From assembly GCA_900551325.1 (NCBI GenBank), contig URVM01000021.1, positions 1-58,707 of the forward strand: a DNA stretch of 58,707 nt, read 5' to 3'. Positions 16,539 through 25,033 of the stretch are shown piece by piece. Both the position numbers and the translations under genes were made by a program. Numbering within the stretch: position 1 is the first letter of the stretch; each line of letters opens with the position of its first letter. Below the pieces are notes generated by a model. It made no database searches. It was not told the origin of the DNA and was given only the letters and a program-made list of their open reading frames with translations. This stretch comes from an uncultured Eubacteriales bacterium (GTDB lineage Bacteria; Bacillota; Clostridia; Lachnospirales; Cellulosilyticaceae).

Positions 16539-17429
16539 ATGCAAAGTGGTATTATTAATATATATAAAGAAAAAGGTTTTACATCTCATGATGTAGTGGC
16601 AAAAGTACGTGGTATTTTAAGAGAGCGTAAAATAGGGCATACAGGAACCCTTGACCCAGATGCAGAAGGTGTACTTCCTATTTGTATAGGTAAAGCTACC
16701 AAGGTGGTACCTTATTTAACAGATGCAGATAAATGTTATGAAGCAGTTGTTCGTCTAGGTGCGTATACAACAACAGAGGATGCTTCAGGAGAAATCATTG
16801 AAAGTTTTGAAGTAAATGTTACAAAAGAACAAGTACTTAAGGTTATAAAAAGCTTTGAAGGTCTTTATACCCAAACACCACCGATGTACTCTGCCATTAA
16901 GGTAAATGGTGTACGTCTTTATGAGCTTGCAAGAAAAGGCATAGTCATTGAACGTCCTAGTAGAGAAGTTAATATTATGAAGTGTGAACTTATAGAGTGG
17001 ATAGATGAAACTTCTTTTAAAATCCGAGTAGACTGTTCTAAAGGTACTTATATTCGTACACTTTGTACAGATATTGGGAGAAAATTAGGCTGTGGTGCTT
17101 ATATGGAATCTCTTCTTCGTACACGTGTAGGAAGCTTTTATTTAAAGGAAAGTATAACACTTAGCACACTAGAAGCAAATAAACTAAATGTAGAACCTTT
17201 TATTCATACCATTGAATCTATGTTCAAGGAGTATGAAGCGGTAACCATTAAACCTGAATATAATAAATATCTCTATAATGGAAATCCCCTTACTTTAAAA
17301 GCAATAGAGTATTTACCTAAAAATGATAAGCCTTTTTTACGTGTTTATGATGAAAAGGGGCAATTTATAGGTCTTTATAAAGTAAACGAATCATCTAACC
17401 AGTTAGTAATGGAACGCAACTTTATGTAA
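16539..17429 (+). CDS. truB: tRNA pseudouridine(55) synthase
   Basis: TruB makes pseudouridine 55 in the T-loop of tRNAs. The 296-residue protein has GIINIYKEKGFTSHDVV, the catalytic GHTGTLDPDAEGVLPICIG with the nucleophilic Asp, QTPPMYSAIKVNG and RVDCSKGTYIRTLCTDIG, followed by a PUA-like C-terminal part. ATG 16539 is 6 bases after the RBS GAAAGAGG; the ATG at 16533 is directly attached to the RBS and less likely. ribF follows after 46 bases. Confidence 0.95.
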   Translation: MQSGIINIYKEKGFTSHDVVAKVRGILRERKIGHTGTLDPDAEGVLPICIGKATKVVPYLTDADKCYEAVVRLGAYTTTEDASGEIIESFEVNVTKEQVLKVIKSFEGLYTQTPPMYSAIKVNGVRLYELARKGIVIERPSREVNIMKCELIEWIDETSFKIRVDCSKGTYIRTLCTDIGRKLGCGAYMESLLRTRVGSFYLKESITLSTLEANKLNVEPFIHTIESMFKEYEAVTIKPEYNKYLYNGNPLTLKAIEYLPKNDKPFLRVYDEKGQFIGLYKVNESSNQLVMERNFM

Positions 17430-17475
17430 TACAAATCTTAAGAGCATTGAAGCTTGTGCAAAAGGAGGTGGGATT

Positions 17476-18405
17476 GTGCAATATATATGTGGGGAAACAA
17501 CCTTTGAACTTGACAGAGAAAGTGTAGTTGCATTAGGCAACTTTGATGGTGTACATAAAGGACATCAGAAGCTTTTGCAAAGAGCTACAAGCTTAGCAAA
17601 GGAAAAGAACTTTTTAGCAGTTGCACTTTCCTTTTATCCACACCCTACATGGGTACTAGGTAATAACCCAAAACCCCTAGTGTCGTCAAGACAAGATCGT
17701 AAACACCAAATTAAAGAAGAAGGGGTGGATGTTTTTATTGAATATCCTTTTACTGTGGAATTTGCAGCTATTAGCCCAGAAGTATTCTTTAAAGAAATTT
17801 TAATAGAGAAGTTACATGCAAAGGCTGTAGTTATAGGAAGTAATTACTTCTTTGGAAAAGGCAAAGCAGGTAATGTAGAGTGTATGCGTAAGCTAGGTGA
17901 AAAATATGATGTAGAAATTCTAGTGGTGGATATAGTTAAAATAGATGGAAAAGTTATTTCAAGTACCAATATTAGGTCACTTATTAGTGAAGGAAAGATG
18001 GAAGAGGCTAAGGAATTATTAGGCCATCCTTACTCAGTTATTGGTACAGTTATACATGGGAAAAAGCTCGGAAGAACCATTGGTTTTCCAACTTTAAACA
18101 TTATAGCTGATCCAGATCGTATTCATCCACCAAACGGTGTCTATGCAACTACAGTAAAAGTATATAATACTACGTATTGGGGAATAACTAATATAGGATA
18201 TAATCCAACAGTAGGTGGGCAAACTAAAATGATTGAAACCCATCTTATGGACTATGAAGGAAGTTTATACGGTGAAGAGATAGAAGTTGCTTTTCATCAC
18301 TTTATTCGTAGTGAGAAGAAATTCCATGACGTAGAAATGCTTTCTCGTCAGATAGCTACTGATACAGAACTTGCAAGAATTTTTCTAAGCAATATGACGA
18401 AGTAG
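17476..18405 (+). CDS. ribF: Bifunctional riboflavin kinase / FAD synthetase
   Basis: RibF phosphorylates riboflavin to FMN and adenylates it to FAD. The 309-residue protein has the N-terminal nucleotidyltransferase domain (ALGNFDGVHKGHQKLL, SFYPHP, VIGSNYFFGKGKAGN, ISSTNIRSLISEGKMEEA) and the C-terminal riboflavin kinase domain (VIHGKKLGRTIGFPTLNI, PPNGVYATTV). Start is GTG 17476 with the strong RBS AAAGGAGGTG at 17461-17470. Last gene of the long operon. Confidence 0.95.
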   Translation: MQYICGETTFELDRESVVALGNFDGVHKGHQKLLQRATSLAKEKNFLAVALSFYPHPTWVLGNNPKPLVSSRQDRKHQIKEEGVDVFIEYPFTVEFAAISPEVFFKEILIEKLHAKAVVIGSNYFFGKGKAGNVECMRKLGEKYDVEILVVDIVKIDGKVISSTNIRSLISEGKMEEAKELLGHPYSVIGTVIHGKKLGRTIGFPTLNIIADPDRIHPPNGVYATTVKVYNTTYWGITNIGYNPTVGGQTKMIETHLMDYEGSLYGEEIEVAFHHFIRSEKKFHDVEMLSRQIATDTELARIFLSNMTK

Positions 18406-18434
18406 TTTACAATTTATACGGTGTATGCTATACT
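18406..18434 (+). promoter_or_regulatory. Sigma-A promoter of rpsO
   Basis: TTTACA at 18406-18411 and TATACT at 18429-18434 are separated by 17 bases. The -35 begins directly after the ribF stop codon. Confidence 0.75.
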
Positions 18435-18439
18435 AATGA

Positions 18440-18515
18440 AGGATTTAGACCGTTACTCAGATTTTGGACACTCCGGCCTTTATCTTAGTATACGGATTAC
18501 ATTTAATATTAGGAG
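18440..18515 (+). promoter_or_regulatory. Structured rpsO leader, probable S15 autoregulatory RNA
   Basis: About 85 bases lie between the promoter and rpsO. They include GACCG (18449-18453) facing CGGCC (18474-18478) and the stretch ACTCAGATTTTGGACACTCC between them. S15 represses its own synthesis by binding its leader in several bacteria, including Firmicutes, so this is a likely site; no structure model was computed. Confidence 0.45.
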
Positions 18516-18524
18516 GAAGTCAAA

Positions 18525-18788
18525 ATGACTAAAGAATTAAAACAAGAAATTATGCAAAAACACGCAAGAACTGCTAACGATACTGGTTCTCCAGAAGTAC
18601 AAATCGCACTTCTTACAGAAAGAATCAACCACTTAACAGAACACTTACGTACACACAAAAAAGACCACCATTCACGTCGTGGTTTATTATCAATGGTAGG
18701 TAAAAGAAGAGGTCTTTTAGATTACTTAGTAAGAACAGACATCAACAGATACCGTGCTATCATCAAAGAATTAGGAATTAGAAAATAA
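18525..18788 (+). CDS. rpsO: 30S ribosomal protein S15
   Basis: S15 is a primary 16S rRNA-binding protein of the small subunit platform. The 87-residue protein is canonical: HARTANDTGSPEVQIALLTE, INHLTEHLRTHKKDHHSRRG and LLSMVGKRRGLLDYL. RBS AGGAGGAAG precedes ATG 18525. It has its own promoter and terminator and so is a single-gene unit between ribF and pnp. Confidence 0.98.
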   Translation: MTKELKQEIMQKHARTANDTGSPEVQIALLTERINHLTEHLRTHKKDHHSRRGLLSMVGKRRGLLDYLVRTDINRYRAIIKELGIRK

Positions 18789-18804
18789 TAACTTTGACAG
18801 GACA

Positions 18805-18828
18805 GGGTGGAGGTTTCCACCCTTTTTT
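18805..18828 (+). terminator. Terminator of rpsO
   Basis: GGGTGG (18805-18810) pairs with CCACCC (18817-18822) and is followed by TTTTTT. Confidence 0.9.
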
Positions 18829-18857
18829 GTAATATAAACGGGGACTACACATACTTA

Positions 18858-18885
18858 TTGTGCAATGTTATAAGCATTTTATATT
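18858..18885 (+). promoter_or_regulatory. Probable promoter of pnp
   Basis: TTGTGC at 18858-18863 and TATATT at 18880-18885 are 16 bases apart. The leader behind it (about 60 bases) contains the palindrome TTGCGCAA near 18903 and partly complementary TGCTTC/GAAGTGC segments, a plausible structured pnp leader. Confidence 0.5.
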
Positions 18886-18950
18886 TAGAGTGCTTCTAAG
18901 ATTGCGCAAGCGATGTGAAGTGCCTCGTAACTATCGAAAGGGGTTTTTTT

Positions 18951-21077
18951 ATGGTAAAAAATTATTCAATGACATTAGCCGGCAGACCACTAAAAGTGGA
19001 AATTGGCAAAATGGCTGGACTTGCTAATGCAAGTGCATTAGTAAGCTATGGCGATACAACAATTCTTGCAACAGTTGTAGCAAGTGAAGAACCAAAAGAA
19101 GGAATTGACTTTTTCCCTCTTAGTGTAAACTACGAGGAAAAATTCTATGCAGTAGGTAGAATTCCGGGAGGATATATTAAACGTGAAGGACGTCCTTCAG
19201 AACGTGCTATTTTAACATCACGTGTTATTGACCGTCCAATGCGTCCACTATTCCCAAAAGACTATCGTAACGATGTTGTTATTACAACAACTGTTATGTC
19301 TGTAGATCAAGACTGTAGCCCAGAAGTAACAGCTATGATTGCAGCATCTTTAGTTGTAGATATCTCTGATATTCCATTTGCAGGTCCAGTAGGTTCTGTG
19401 CAAGTAGGTTTAATTGATGGAGAACTTATTATTAACCCAACTTCAGCACAAAGAGAAGTAAGTGACCTTGCACTTACAGTATCTTCAAGTAGTACAAAAG
19501 TAATGATGATTGAAGCTGGTGCAAATGAAGTAGCTGATGATTTAATGTTTGATGCTATTATGAAGGCACATGAAGTAAATCAAGAAATCGTAAACTTTAT
19601 TAATGAAATAAAAGCAGATTGTGGTAAACCTAAAAAGGAAGACTACATTAAATTTACAGTACCAGAAGAGATTGAAAAAGAGATTATTGCTTTAATTGGC
19701 GATGAGCGTATGGAAGTAGCAGTTTTCACTGACGATAAACAAGTACGTGAAGAACAATTAAAAGTATTAAAAGAAGAAGTAATAGAGAAGCTTACAGAAG
19801 AAGGTAAAGAAGAACATCTTGCTTATCTTGGAGAAGCTTTCTATAACTTTGAAAAGAAAACAGTACGTCGTATGATTTTAAAACAGCATAAACGTCCAGA
19901 TGGTCGTGCACTTGATGAAATTCGTACACTTGCGGCAGAAGTAGATCTTATTCCAAGAGTTCACGGTTCAGGTATGTTTACAAGAGGTCAAACACAAGTG
20001 TTAACTCTTACAACTTTAGGACCTTTAGCAGATACACAAACTTTAGATGGTTTAGATGAATTAGAAGTTTCTAAACGTTATATGCATCACTATAACTTCC
20101 CACCATATTCAGTAGGTGAGGCTCGTTCACCACGTGCGCCAGGACGTCGTGAAATTGGTCATGGTGCTCTTGCTGAACGTGCACTTCTTCCAGTATTACC
20201 ATCAGAACATGAATTCCCATATGCTATTCGTACAGTATCTGAAGTATTAAGCTCAAATGGTTCAACTTCTCAAGCAAGTATTTGTGGTTCTTCTCTTTCT
20301 CTTATGGCAGCAGGGGTACCACTTAAATCAGCTGTAGCAGGTATTTCAGTTGGCCTTGTAACAGGTGAAACAGATGATGATTTCGTTATGCTTACAGATA
20401 TTCAGGGTCTTGAAGACTTCTTTGGAGACATGGACTTTAAAGTAGGTGGAACACATAAAGGGATTACAGCTATACAAATGGATATGAAAATCCAAGGGTT
20501 AACACCAGAAATTATTCGTCAAGCTTTTGAGCAAACAAGAAAAGCTCGTTTCTATATTTTAGATGAAGTTATGGCTCCAGCTATTGCAGCACCACGTACA
20601 GAGCTTTCACCTTATGCACCACAAATTATTCAAATTACAATTAACCCTGAGAAAATCAGTGAAGTTATTGGACCAAAAGGTAAAATGATTAATAAAATCA
20701 TTGATGAAACAGGTGTTAAGATTGATATCGAAGACGATGGTCGTGTATTCATCTGTGGTACAGATCCAGCTAAAACTGAACGTGCAATTCAAATCATTCA
20801 AGGTATTGCAAAAGACATTGAAGTTGGAGAAGTTTATGATGGAAAAGTTGTAAGACTTATGAACTTCGGTGCCTTTGTAGAAATGTTACCAGGTAAAGAA
20901 GGTCTTGTACACATTTCTCAACTTGCTCATGAACGTGTAGAAAAGGTTGAAGATGTAGTAGCAGTAGGAGATAGTATTCAAGTTAAAGTTATGGAAATTG
21001 ATAAACAAGGACGTGTAAATTTATCACGTAAAGCTTTACTTGAAAGACCAAAACGCGAAGAAACTGTAAAAGAATAA
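18951..21077 (+). CDS. pnp: Polyribonucleotide nucleotidyltransferase (PNPase)
   Basis: PNPase is the phosphorolytic 3'-5' exoribonuclease of mRNA decay. The 708-residue protein has two RNase PH domains (the first with VGRIPGGYIKREGRPSERAI, the second with KRPDGRALDEIR and the catalytic MAAGVPLK and GDMDFKVGGT), a KH domain (EVIGPKGKMINKIIDETG) and an S1 domain (GKVVRLMNFGAFVEMLPGKE). ATG 18951 is 7 bases after GAAAGGGG; the longer frame from 18915 runs through the leader. Confidence 0.97.
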   Translation: MVKNYSMTLAGRPLKVEIGKMAGLANASALVSYGDTTILATVVASEEPKEGIDFFPLSVNYEEKFYAVGRIPGGYIKREGRPSERAILTSRVIDRPMRPLFPKDYRNDVVITTTVMSVDQDCSPEVTAMIAASLVVDISDIPFAGPVGSVQVGLIDGELIINPTSAQREVSDLALTVSSSSTKVMMIEAGANEVADDLMFDAIMKAHEVNQEIVNFINEIKADCGKPKKEDYIKFTVPEEIEKEIIALIGDERMEVAVFTDDKQVREEQLKVLKEEVIEKLTEEGKEEHLAYLGEAFYNFEKKTVRRMILKQHKRPDGRALDEIRTLAAEVDLIPRVHGSGMFTRGQTQVLTLTTLGPLADTQTLDGLDELEVSKRYMHHYNFPPYSVGEARSPRAPGRREIGHGALAERALLPVLPSEHEFPYAIRTVSEVLSSNGSTSQASICGSSLSLMAAGVPLKSAVAGISVGLVTGETDDDFVMLTDIQGLEDFFGDMDFKVGGTHKGITAIQMDMKIQGLTPEIIRQAFEQTRKARFYILDEVMAPAIAAPRTELSPYAPQIIQITINPEKISEVIGPKGKMINKIIDETGVKIDIEDDGRVFICGTDPAKTERAIQIIQGIAKDIEVGEVYDGKVVRLMNFGAFVEMLPGKEGLVHISQLAHERVEKVEDVVAVGDSIQVKVMEIDKQGRVNLSRKALLERPKREETVKE

Positions 21078-21084
21078 ATCCATA

Positions 21085-21142
21085 TAGGGCTGTTGTAAGA
21101 AGCTGGCTAATTCATGAGCCAACTTGCGACAGCCCTATTCTA
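21085..21142. terminator. Long hairpin after pnp, probable terminator
   Basis: TAGGGCTGT at about 21086-21094 pairs with ACAGCCCTA at about 21130-21138, and the stem continues through imperfect pairs to TGGCT/AGCCA. T residues follow at the outer end. It separates pnp from azlC. Confidence 0.65.
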
Positions 21143-21206
21143 TATATTAGGCTATTATTTTATACATAAGAAAAATGTGATATTTATCGCTCTGGGGAGT
21201 AAGAAA

Positions 21207-21914
21207 ATGGATAAGAAAGAAATCTTCACTTCGGGATTAAGAAAATCTATGCCCATTGCACTAGGTTATTTTCCCGTATCTTTTACCTTTGGCATTATGG
21301 CAGCAGCAGGTGGACTTAGTCCTATAACGGCTCTTATTATTTCTTTAACTAATTTCACATCAGCAGGACAGTTTGCTGGAACACAGCTCATGCTATCTAG
21401 TGGTCCATTAGTGGAAATTGCAATAACAACTTTTGTTATTAATATACGTTATATGCTTATGTCTTTAGCTGTAAGTCAAAAGTTAGCACCCATGAAGCTG
21501 TGGGAAAAGCTTATTTTAGCTTTTGGAATTACAGATGAGTCATTTGCTCTTGTATCACTTGAAAAAAGGGAAATTCCTTTTTTACATATGTTAGGGATTA
21601 TACTTGGGCCTTATATAGGATGGGCCTTGGGTACATTTTTTGGTGCTTATGCATCCTCACTTCTACCACAAAACTTACAACAGGCTATGGGAATTGCCCT
21701 ATATGCTATGTTTATTGCTCTTATTGTGCCTGGAATGAAAAAGGCTAAGGCAGTTTGTATTGTGGTAATTGTTACAATCGGAATAAGTTTAGCATTTGAT
21801 TTTACACCTTTTATAAAGGGATTTACTAATGGGTGGAAGATTATATTAATTACTTTATTAGGTAGTGGAATAGGGGCTTGGTTATTTCCAATTGATGAGG
21901 AGGATTTTACATAA
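21207..21914 (+). CDS. azlC: AzlC-family amino-acid exporter, large subunit
   Basis: AzlC with AzlD forms a membrane exporter linked to branched-chain amino acids (azaleucine resistance in Bacillus). The 235-residue protein is highly hydrophobic with the family opening PIALGYFPVSFTFGIMA and SLTNFTSAGQFAGTQLM, then NIRYMLMSLAVSQKL and FGITDESFAL. ATG 21207 has an RBS GGGGAGT 6 bases upstream; an upstream extension to 21114 lies within the hairpin. The stop shares one base with azlD. Confidence 0.88.
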   Translation: MDKKEIFTSGLRKSMPIALGYFPVSFTFGIMAAAGGLSPITALIISLTNFTSAGQFAGTQLMLSSGPLVEIAITTFVINIRYMLMSLAVSQKLAPMKLWEKLILAFGITDESFALVSLEKREIPFLHMLGIILGPYIGWALGTFFGAYASSLLPQNLQQAMGIALYAMFIALIVPGMKKAKAVCIVVIVTIGISLAFDFTPFIKGFTNGWKIILITLLGSGIGAWLFPIDEEDFT

Positions 21915-22210
21915 TGTACATATTTTTAGCAATGGTTATTATGGCTCTTGTAACGTATTTACCAAGGGTTATTCCATTAATATTAATGAAAAAGAAAATA
22001 CAGTCCAAATTTGTACAATCATTTTTATACTATGTGCCATATACTGTTTTAGTAGCAATGACTTTCCCATCTATTTTCTATTCGACAGGAAGTCTATTAA
22101 GTGGTATAGTAGGTACAGGAATAAGTCTAGGCCTAGCTTTATTGGGTGGAAGTTTACTCCAAGTCTCTATTGTGGCCGTTATTACAGTCTATATTATGAA
22201 TCTATTTTAG
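21914..22210 (+). CDS. azlD: AzlD-family amino-acid exporter, small subunit
   Basis: The 98-residue protein has three to four membrane segments and the AzlD features TYLPRVIPLILM, VQSFLYYVPYTVLVAMTFP and a glycine-rich third span. It overlaps azlC by one base, which is the typical azlCD arrangement, and is thought to complete the exporter. Substrate is inferred from family only. Confidence 0.85.
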   Translation: MYIFLAMVIMALVTYLPRVIPLILMKKKIQSKFVQSFLYYVPYTVLVAMTFPSIFYSTGSLLSGIVGTGISLGLALLGGSLLQVSIVAVITVYIMNLF

Positions 22211-22213
22211 AAG

Positions 22214-22837
22214 GTGAATATTATTTTAATCAGGATTAAACAAAACAAACTAACTAGAAAACGTATCGCTCATTTTTTTGCAGATGCCTTTTATGATGAT
22301 CCTCTTTATACTTATATCTTTCCAGATGATAAGACAAGATTAGAGGCACTAGAAGTTTTCTTTAGAATATACTTAGATATATTCGGTAAATATGGTGAAC
22401 TAGTGACAACATCAGAAGATATGACAGCTATAGCTTATATTTACTATGAAGAACGCTTTAAGAGTAAACCTTTATATTACAAAGATTTGTTTTTTGCTTC
22501 TTTAAAACTTACAGATTTCTTAAAATATGTAAAAGTAAACGATATTTATCGTATGATCAAAACTGTTCGTCATATGTCCTCAGAATGGATTCATGAACAA
22601 ATAGATGGAAATTACATTCATCTAGATTTGTTGGCTGTTCGAAGGGAATATCGTGGACTTGGTAAAGCAAAACCACTTGTAGACTATGCCATCCAAGAGG
22701 CTAAAGCACGTCAGTTACCACTCACATTAGAAACACAAAATGAAGGAAATATTAATCTATATAGACATTTTCAATTTGAGACAGTAGAAGAAATTAACTA
22801 TGAACATATGGTACAATATTGTATGGTAAGACGATAA
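22214..22837 (+). CDS. GNAT-family N-acetyltransferase
   Basis: The 207-residue protein is a GCN5-type acyltransferase: N-terminal FADAFYDDPLYTYIFPDD, and the acetyl-CoA loop HLDLLAVRREYRGLGKAKPLVDYA (cited in part) with the R-x-x-G-x-G/A pattern, followed by LPLTLETQNEGNINLYRHFQF. The substrate cannot be told. The GTG at 22214 is the first in-frame start but overlaps its own GAAGG, so the exact start is unsure. It starts 3 bases after azlD and may be co-transcribed. Confidence 0.82.
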   Translation: MNIILIRIKQNKLTRKRIAHFFADAFYDDPLYTYIFPDDKTRLEALEVFFRIYLDIFGKYGELVTTSEDMTAIAYIYYEERFKSKPLYYKDLFFASLKLTDFLKYVKVNDIYRMIKTVRHMSSEWIHEQIDGNYIHLDLLAVRREYRGLGKAKPLVDYAIQEAKARQLPLTLETQNEGNINLYRHFQFETVEEINYEHMVQYCMVRR

Positions 22838-22924
22838 TATAAATTTTGATTTTAGGGAACATTTATCTCGTAAGATACGTCTAATAAGGTATAAACCTAA
22901 AGATAAAGAAGGGGGATAATGTAT

Positions 22925-24094
22925 ATGAATAAAAAAATTAAACAAAAATTAGTTGTGGCTTTAGCAATTACTACAGTTATTGCTTTACCACTTACAGCAA
23001 AACCAATACGCCAAAAAATTACAGCTTATTTAAACCCACATATTACTTATACTTTTGATGGTCAAAATATTTTAAAAGGTAATCAGACTATTACTTATAA
23101 TAATCAAAACTATGTTTCAGTAGGTGACTTAGCTAAGGCACTTGGAAAAGAAGTATCCTTTAAAGATGGTGTAGTAAGTATTACAACACCTGAAGATGAT
23201 CAAAGTATAAGTGGTTTAGAAAATGGTATTATTGAAAAGGCAATTATTAAAGAAGTAAATGTAAAAGGCAAAACCCTTACTATTTTACCAGTAGGGCAAG
23301 CTGATAAGCTTGAAAATTATATGATTATTAATGTATCAAATGAAACACAAGTAGTTCATGAACGTTTAAAAAGCATTATTCGTTTTGAAGAATTAGAAGA
23401 AGGTATGACACTTAAAATCATTCATGCTCCAATGGTGACAGCTTCTTTACCAGCTCAAACAACAGCTTATAAGCTTGTTGTATTACATGAGAATAATGAA
23501 GTAGTTTCACCATCTACAGAAAATGGAGTGATTGAAAAAGCAACTATTAAAGAAATTGATGTAAAAGGTAAAAAACTTACTGTTTTACCACAAGGTAAAG
23601 TAGATAAGGTTGAAAATTATATTATTATTAATGTACCTTATCAAGATAAAGTATTTAATGAGCTTATAAAGAGTATTATTCGTTTTGAAGATTTAGAAGT
23701 GGGTATGACACTAAAGATTATTCATGCCCCAGTAATGACAGCATCTTTGCCAGCTCAAACAACAGCTTATAAAATTATTGTATTACATGAAAATAATAGT
23801 ATGATTCCACCAGTTGTAGATGAAGATGATAAAGATGATCATCATGACAAAGACGATGATGATGACGAAATTGATGAAATTGATGATGCAAAGATTATTG
23901 CTATTGATCATAGTCAAAAAACACTTACTGTTAAAAATGAAGATGGTACATTTACCGTAACTTTTACAAACAAAACAAAAGTAAAATTTGATGATAAGAA
24001 GAATAAAAACCCTAATGCAAATAGTCTTAAAGTAGGCCAAGTAGTAGATATTGAACTTGAAGATGGAATTGCAAAGAGTATAGAAGTAGATTAA
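22925..24094 (+). CDS. Exported repeat protein with stalk-type N-terminus and Asp/His-rich linker
   Basis: The 389-residue protein has an N-terminal signal-like segment (residues 3-25), a short copper-amine-oxidase-N/stalk-like domain (YVSVGDLAKALGKEVSFKDG), two tandem repeats of about 95 residues (each with NGIIEKA or NGVIEKA, KSIIRFE, GMTLKIIHAP, ASLPAQTTAYK and VLHENN), then an acidic linker rich in Asp and His (about 300-320) and a C-terminal beta domain (IIAIDHSQKTLTVKNEDG). ATG 22925 is 9 bases from GGGGG. Function unknown; the linker could bind metal ions (inference). Confidence 0.7.
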   Translation: MNKKIKQKLVVALAITTVIALPLTAKPIRQKITAYLNPHITYTFDGQNILKGNQTITYNNQNYVSVGDLAKALGKEVSFKDGVVSITTPEDDQSISGLENGIIEKAIIKEVNVKGKTLTILPVGQADKLENYMIINVSNETQVVHERLKSIIRFEELEEGMTLKIIHAPMVTASLPAQTTAYKLVVLHENNEVVSPSTENGVIEKATIKEIDVKGKKLTVLPQGKVDKVENYIIINVPYQDKVFNELIKSIIRFEDLEVGMTLKIIHAPVMTASLPAQTTAYKIIVLHENNSMIPPVVDEDDKDDHHDKDDDDDEIDEIDDAKIIAIDHSQKTLTVKNEDGTFTVTFTNKTKVKFDDKKNKNPNANSLKVGQVVDIELEDGIAKSIEVD

Positions 24095-24095
24095 T

Positions 24096-24140
24096 ATAAA
24101 AAGTGTTATAACACCATAGGGGTGTTATAACACTTTTTAT
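24096..24140. terminator. Perfect 20-bp bidirectional terminator
   Basis: Arms 24096-24115 and 24121-24140 are exact inverted copies with a 5-base loop; both outer ends are A- or T-rich, so it can work in both directions. It ends the repeat-protein gene and faces the decayed gene behind it. Confidence 0.92.
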
Positions 24141-24150
24141 ATTATAAGGA

Positions 24151-24422
24151 TTACTTAGAAGCTACAAGTTGTTTAAGTTTAGTAGGAATTTGAATATGAT
24201 GAGGAGATTTAGTCATACATTTATTATAAGTAATACATTTTTCAGCTGCTGTATAATTTATATATTCACCAGAAATCCTATTGCCTGTTTGATTCATACT
24301 TTATAAATTCCAAGTGGCAAATAGACTTGGAATAGTTACGCCCAAAGGACAAGGTAAGCTCATAGCACCAAAGCCTAGCTTGTAAACTTTGATTCCTAGT
24401 TTTTGAGCGTTGTATAATGCAT
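24151..24422 (-). pseudogene. Relic of an aldo/keto reductase with ferredoxin-like tail
   Basis: On the minus strand, RBS GGAGG and ATG at 24422 open a frame MHYTTLK that breaks in an A run; the next frame gives LGIKVYKLGFGAMSLP, the N-terminus of iron-sulfur aldo/keto reductases. It runs straight into CPLGVTIPSLFATWNL, which belongs near the end of such enzymes, then a stop, then KCITYNKCMTKSPHHIQIP and KLKQLVASK, matching the C-terminal C-x-x-C-x-x-x-C-P-x-x-I-x-I-P region with lost cysteines. About 270 internal residues are missing. Clear decay by deletion, frameshift and point changes. Confidence 0.75.
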
Positions 24423-24495
24423 TATGTTACCTCCAAAATAGAGTTATAAATATATTAATGCACTAAAATTTGAATGTGTCAATAAGATTATATGT

Positions 24496-24523
24496 TTGTA
24501 TATAATTCAAAAATTGGTATAAT
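24496..24523 (+). promoter_or_regulatory. Promoter of the DUF1893 gene
   Basis: TTGTAT at 24496-24501 and TATAAT at 24518-24523 are 16 bases apart. The leader is about 70 bases. Confidence 0.6.
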
Positions 24524-24601
24524 AAAATCATAAATTCTGTGAAGTAATCTGTAGTGTTTAACTGGATTAATTGACAGTGCGAAGAAAGGGCATGAAAAAA
24601 G

Positions 24602-25033
24602 ATGACAAATGAACAATTAAAAAAGGAATTAGAAGAAAAAGAAGCTAGCTGCATATTATTTCAAGATGATAAGATACTTATGACCTCCTATGAAAAAGGC
24701 GTTTTACCCATATGGCGTTTTATTAGAGAAAATCAAGTGTTACCAGAAGGAAAATTAGAAGTAGCAGATAAAATGGTAGGTAGAGGTGTTGCTTATTTAT
24801 TAATACATCTAGGTGTGAGTCATGTATATACAAAGATTATTAGTCAAACAGCTTTAGATGTTCTTAAAAATTATCCAATAACTGTTGCATATGATGAATT
24901 AGTACCATATATTCTTAATCGTACACAAGACGGACAATGCCCTATGGAACAGGCCCTAGCAGAGGTGAAAGATGAAAGAGAAGGTATACAGATAGTTGAT
25001 ACTTTTGTGAAAAGAAGGTTAGGATTAGAATGA
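24602..25033 (+). CDS. DUF1893 domain protein
   Basis: The 143-residue cytoplasmic protein matches the DUF1893 family (deaminase-like fold): CILFQDDKILMTSYEKGVLP, VADKMVGRGVAYLLIHLGVS, VYTKIISQTALDVLKNYPI, VPYILNRTQDGQCPMEQAL. The C-P-M-E motif near the end is typical. Its biochemical role is unknown to me. RBS GAAAGGGCATGAAAAAAG region precedes ATG 24602. The stop overlaps the next ATG by four bases, coupling it to the exported GH5-like protein, an odd pairing. Confidence 0.85.
   Translation: MTNEQLKKELEEKEASCILFQDDKILMTSYEKGVLPIWRFIRENQVLPEGKLEVADKMVGRGVAYLLIHLGVSHVYTKIISQTALDVLKNYPITVAYDELVPYILNRTQDGQCPMEQALAEVKDEREGIQIVDTFVKRRLGLE

Noticed and set aside
21892..22239. 115-residue frame overlapping azlD
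   Set aside because: Out-of-frame reading of azlD; AzlD motifs are in the other frame.
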